Shown here: in pieces, positions 6,355 through 7,176 of the stretch
Layout: every line of letters begins with the position of its first letter
Position numbering within the stretch: the first letter of the stretch is position 1
The notes under the pieces: generated by a model
Seen by the model: only the letters and a program-made list of their open reading frames with translations
Databases searched by the model: none
What the model was told of the DNA's origin: nothing
Position numbers and translations under genes: made by a program
Assembly (NCBI GenBank): GCA_007128345.1
Contig: SKXS01000208.1
Span: 1-7,176 of the forward strand
Origin: Spirochaetia bacterium
Lineage (GTDB): Bacteria > Spirochaetota > Spirochaetia > PWKH01
DNA length: 7,176 nt
Direction of reading: 5' to 3'

Positions 6355-6383
6355 ATTCTATCTGCTGTCAGAGCTTTTGTCTA
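6355..6383 (-). promoter_or_regulatory. Sigma70-type promoter for hexokinase
   Basis: Read on the minus strand, TAGACA (6378-6383) and TAGAAT (6355-6360) are separated by exactly 17 nt, each matching consensus at five of six positions. Transcription would start near 6348, about 20 nt before the ATG. The promoter fills most of the 60-nt gap after the upstream 143-aa gene, so hexokinase can be expressed independently of it. Confidence 0.7.
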
Positions 6384-6387
6384 CAAA

Positions 6388-6819
6388 CTAGAGCGCTTCA
6401 TCAAGGTCAATGATCTCTTCACTGCATATGCTCCATGACGGAAGCACGAGATGCTTAGCCTGTTCCAGAAGAGATGCCATGCGCTGAACCTCAATCTTTC
6501 CCAGATACGGATTGTAGACGATAAACCAGGAAGGTCCCCATATGTAGACATCATAGTGGAAGATGAGGTCACCCTCACCCATGCTGATGCAGGGATATGA
6601 CTGGGCAGAGGTAATCTCATGAACCAGTTCTTCCACGGCAATTTTCTCCTTACTGTAGGGAAGCGCAATATCCCTGATCAGCAAGGCTAGTGCTTCAGTC
6701 CGCTTCAGTTCGTAGCTGTCGTACTGCCAGCACCATGACGGGATAAAGAGCTGGTACGTTTCCCCAGACTTACCTACCGACTGAATAAAATGCACCATTC
6801 CCGATGAATCAATCTCCAT
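6388..6819 (-). CDS. Hypothetical protein, 143 aa, with three Pro-Ser-Trp motifs
   Basis: I do not recognise this family. The ATG at 6817-6819 is chosen because AGGAGGAG lies five nt upstream; an in-frame ATG at 6898 would add 27 residues but places this strong site inside the gene. The protein is acidic, has no signal peptide or membrane helix, and is probably cytosolic. It alternates predicted strands with helices at about 39-52 and 60-71. Pro-Ser-Trp occurs three times, at 27-29, 96-98 and 127-129, and aromatic residues are abundant (W-C-W-Q-Y near 29-33, H-Y-D-V-Y-I-W near 88-94). The C-terminus is acidic (S-E-E-I-I-D-L-D-E-A-L). It lies 60 nt upstream of hexokinase on the same strand, but hexokinase has its own promoter, so a functional link is uncertain. 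Confidence 0.75.
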   Translation of the reverse strand: MEIDSSGMVHFIQSVGKSGETYQLFIPSWCWQYDSYELKRTEALALLIRDIALPYSKEKIAVEELVHEITSAQSYPCISMGEGDLIFHYDVYIWGPSWFIVYNPYLGKIEVQRMASLLEQAKHLVLPSWSICSEEIIDLDEAL

Positions 6820-6824
6820 AGAAA

Positions 6825-6832
6825 CTCCTCCT
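6825..6832 (-). promoter_or_regulatory. Ribosome binding site fixing the 143-aa protein start
   Basis: AGGAGGAG on the minus strand, five nt before the ATG at 6819, is the best match to an anti-Shine-Dalgarno target in the window. It decides between the short and the longer reading of this gene. Confidence 0.8.
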
Positions 6833-6835
6833 CTT

Positions 6836-6962
6836 ATGTAATGAACTTTTTTTAAGTATACTTTGTTTTCCGGTTCACGCATCATCCCCGAGTATGACAA
6901 GCAATTACAGTGAAAAAACTCAATAATAAAACATTATACAGACATATGAAGCGGATTATAGT
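6836..6962 (-). promoter_or_regulatory. AT-rich upstream region of the 143-aa gene with several -10-like boxes
   Basis: On the minus strand there are TATACT at 6855-6860 and TATAAT at 6933-6938 and 6955-6960. The first would place a start about 30 nt before the ATG, a normal leader; the other two imply leaders of about 110 nt or more. None has a good TTGACA-like partner at 16-18 nt, so an activator-dependent or different promoter is possible. I see no convincing gene or riboswitch fold here. Confidence 0.4.
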
Positions 6963-7176
6963 TTAGTATAAGCAGATAATCGGGTTCTCAGCGAGTGCGC
7001 CCGTACTCCAGTCTTCTTCAATTGCTGACGTTGTATCCATGCCGCCTGACAGATAGAGTTTCCCTGCATCTTCATCCGCGCTGCAAATGGCATCTTTCTC
7101 ATTCATGAACATCCCCAGTGCGCACCCAAAATCGGCCCATACCAGGGTTCGGTATGGGCCGCACATGCACCTCAGC
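6963..7176 (-). CDS. Possible C-terminal fragment of an unrecognised protein, or non-coding open frame
   Basis: A minus-strand frame is open from the right edge to TAA at 6963-6965 (71 codons). An ATG at 7164-7166 has GAGG three nt upstream, which is too close for an ideal site, and the frame stays open before it, so a gene entering from the right is equally possible. The composition is protein-like, with a stretch such as G-K-L-Y-L-S-G-G-M-D near the C-terminus, but I recognise no family. A perfect 11-bp inverted repeat lies within the frame at 7133-7161, which argues that part of this stretch could instead be a downstream region of another gene. Confidence that it is coding is low. Confidence 0.35.
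   Translation of the reverse strand, partial: LRCMCGPYRTLVWADFGCALGMFMNEKDAICSADEDAGKLYLSGGMDTTSAIEEDWSTGALAENPIICLY
7133..7161 (-). terminator. Perfect 11-bp inverted repeat, possible intrinsic terminator for a leftward gene
   Basis: CGGCCCATACC (7133-7143) and GGTATGGGCCG (7151-7161) are exact reverse complements around a 7-nt loop. Read on the minus strand, the stem is followed at once by ATTTTGGG, a short T tract, while on the plus strand no T tract follows. This fits a weak intrinsic terminator for a gene entering from the right, but it lies inside an open frame and could instead be an operator or a dispersed repeat. Confidence 0.45.

Noticed and set aside
6820..6900. 27-residue N-terminal extension of the 143-aa protein from ATG 6898
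   Set aside because: The AGGAGGAG site would be internal, the extension is AT-rich like a leader, and no ribosome site precedes 6898.
7133..7161. GGGTTCGGT-like stretch resembling a tRNA T-arm
   Set aside because: The bases belong to the loop and stem of a longer perfect hairpin, and no acceptor, D-arm or anticodon arm can be placed around it.

Overview
The window looks like a chromosomal carbohydrate-metabolism region of a free-living or commensal spirochaete (Treponema/Sphaerochaeta-like). The main pointer is a bacterial hexokinase of the eukaryotic-type HK family (430 aa), which is uncommon in bacteria but known from spirochaetes such as Treponema pallidum. A large cytosolic TPR-GAF-GGDEF signalling protein, GTG/ATG starts with clear AAGGAG-type ribosome sites, and sigma70-like promoters also fit. 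The assignment to genus is inference. There is no sign of an insertion sequence, CRISPR array, rRNA or tRNA.

Layout, left to right. (1) 2-295 +: C-terminal end of a phosphoglucomutase/phosphomannomutase family enzyme. (2) 371-2533 +: a 720-aa TPR-GAF-GGDEF protein behind an AT-rich promoter. Its GGDEF active site is destroyed, but the RxxD inhibitory-site motif is intact. (3) 2627-4090 + and 4116-5060 +: a two-gene operon encoding a GPH-family (MelB-like) sugar:cation symporter and an APH-fold small-molecule kinase. It is preceded by an excellent promoter and an operator-like palindrome. (4) 5035-6327 -: hexokinase, convergent with the operon and overlapping its last gene by 26 bp, with its own promoter at 6355-6383. 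(5) 6388-6819 -: an unrecognised 143-aa protein. (6) 6820-6962: an AT-rich upstream region with several TATAAT-like boxes. (7) 6963-7176 -: an open frame running off the edge, of doubtful coding status, that contains a perfect 11-bp inverted repeat.

How the genes may work together (inference): a sugar enters through the GPH symporter unphosphorylated. It could then be phosphorylated by hexokinase at the 6-position, or by the APH-fold kinase, possibly at the anomeric position. The mutase would interconvert 1-phosphate and 6-phosphate. The degenerate GGDEF protein would be a sensor or c-di-GMP receptor beside these genes rather than a c-di-GMP synthase. No previously undescribed defence or mobile system is visible. 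The most unusual items are the receptor-like GGDEF protein, the transporter-kinase pair, the tail-to-tail overlap with a hairpin inside the hexokinase gene, the orphan 143-aa protein with three Pro-Ser-Trp motifs, and the right-edge hairpin.
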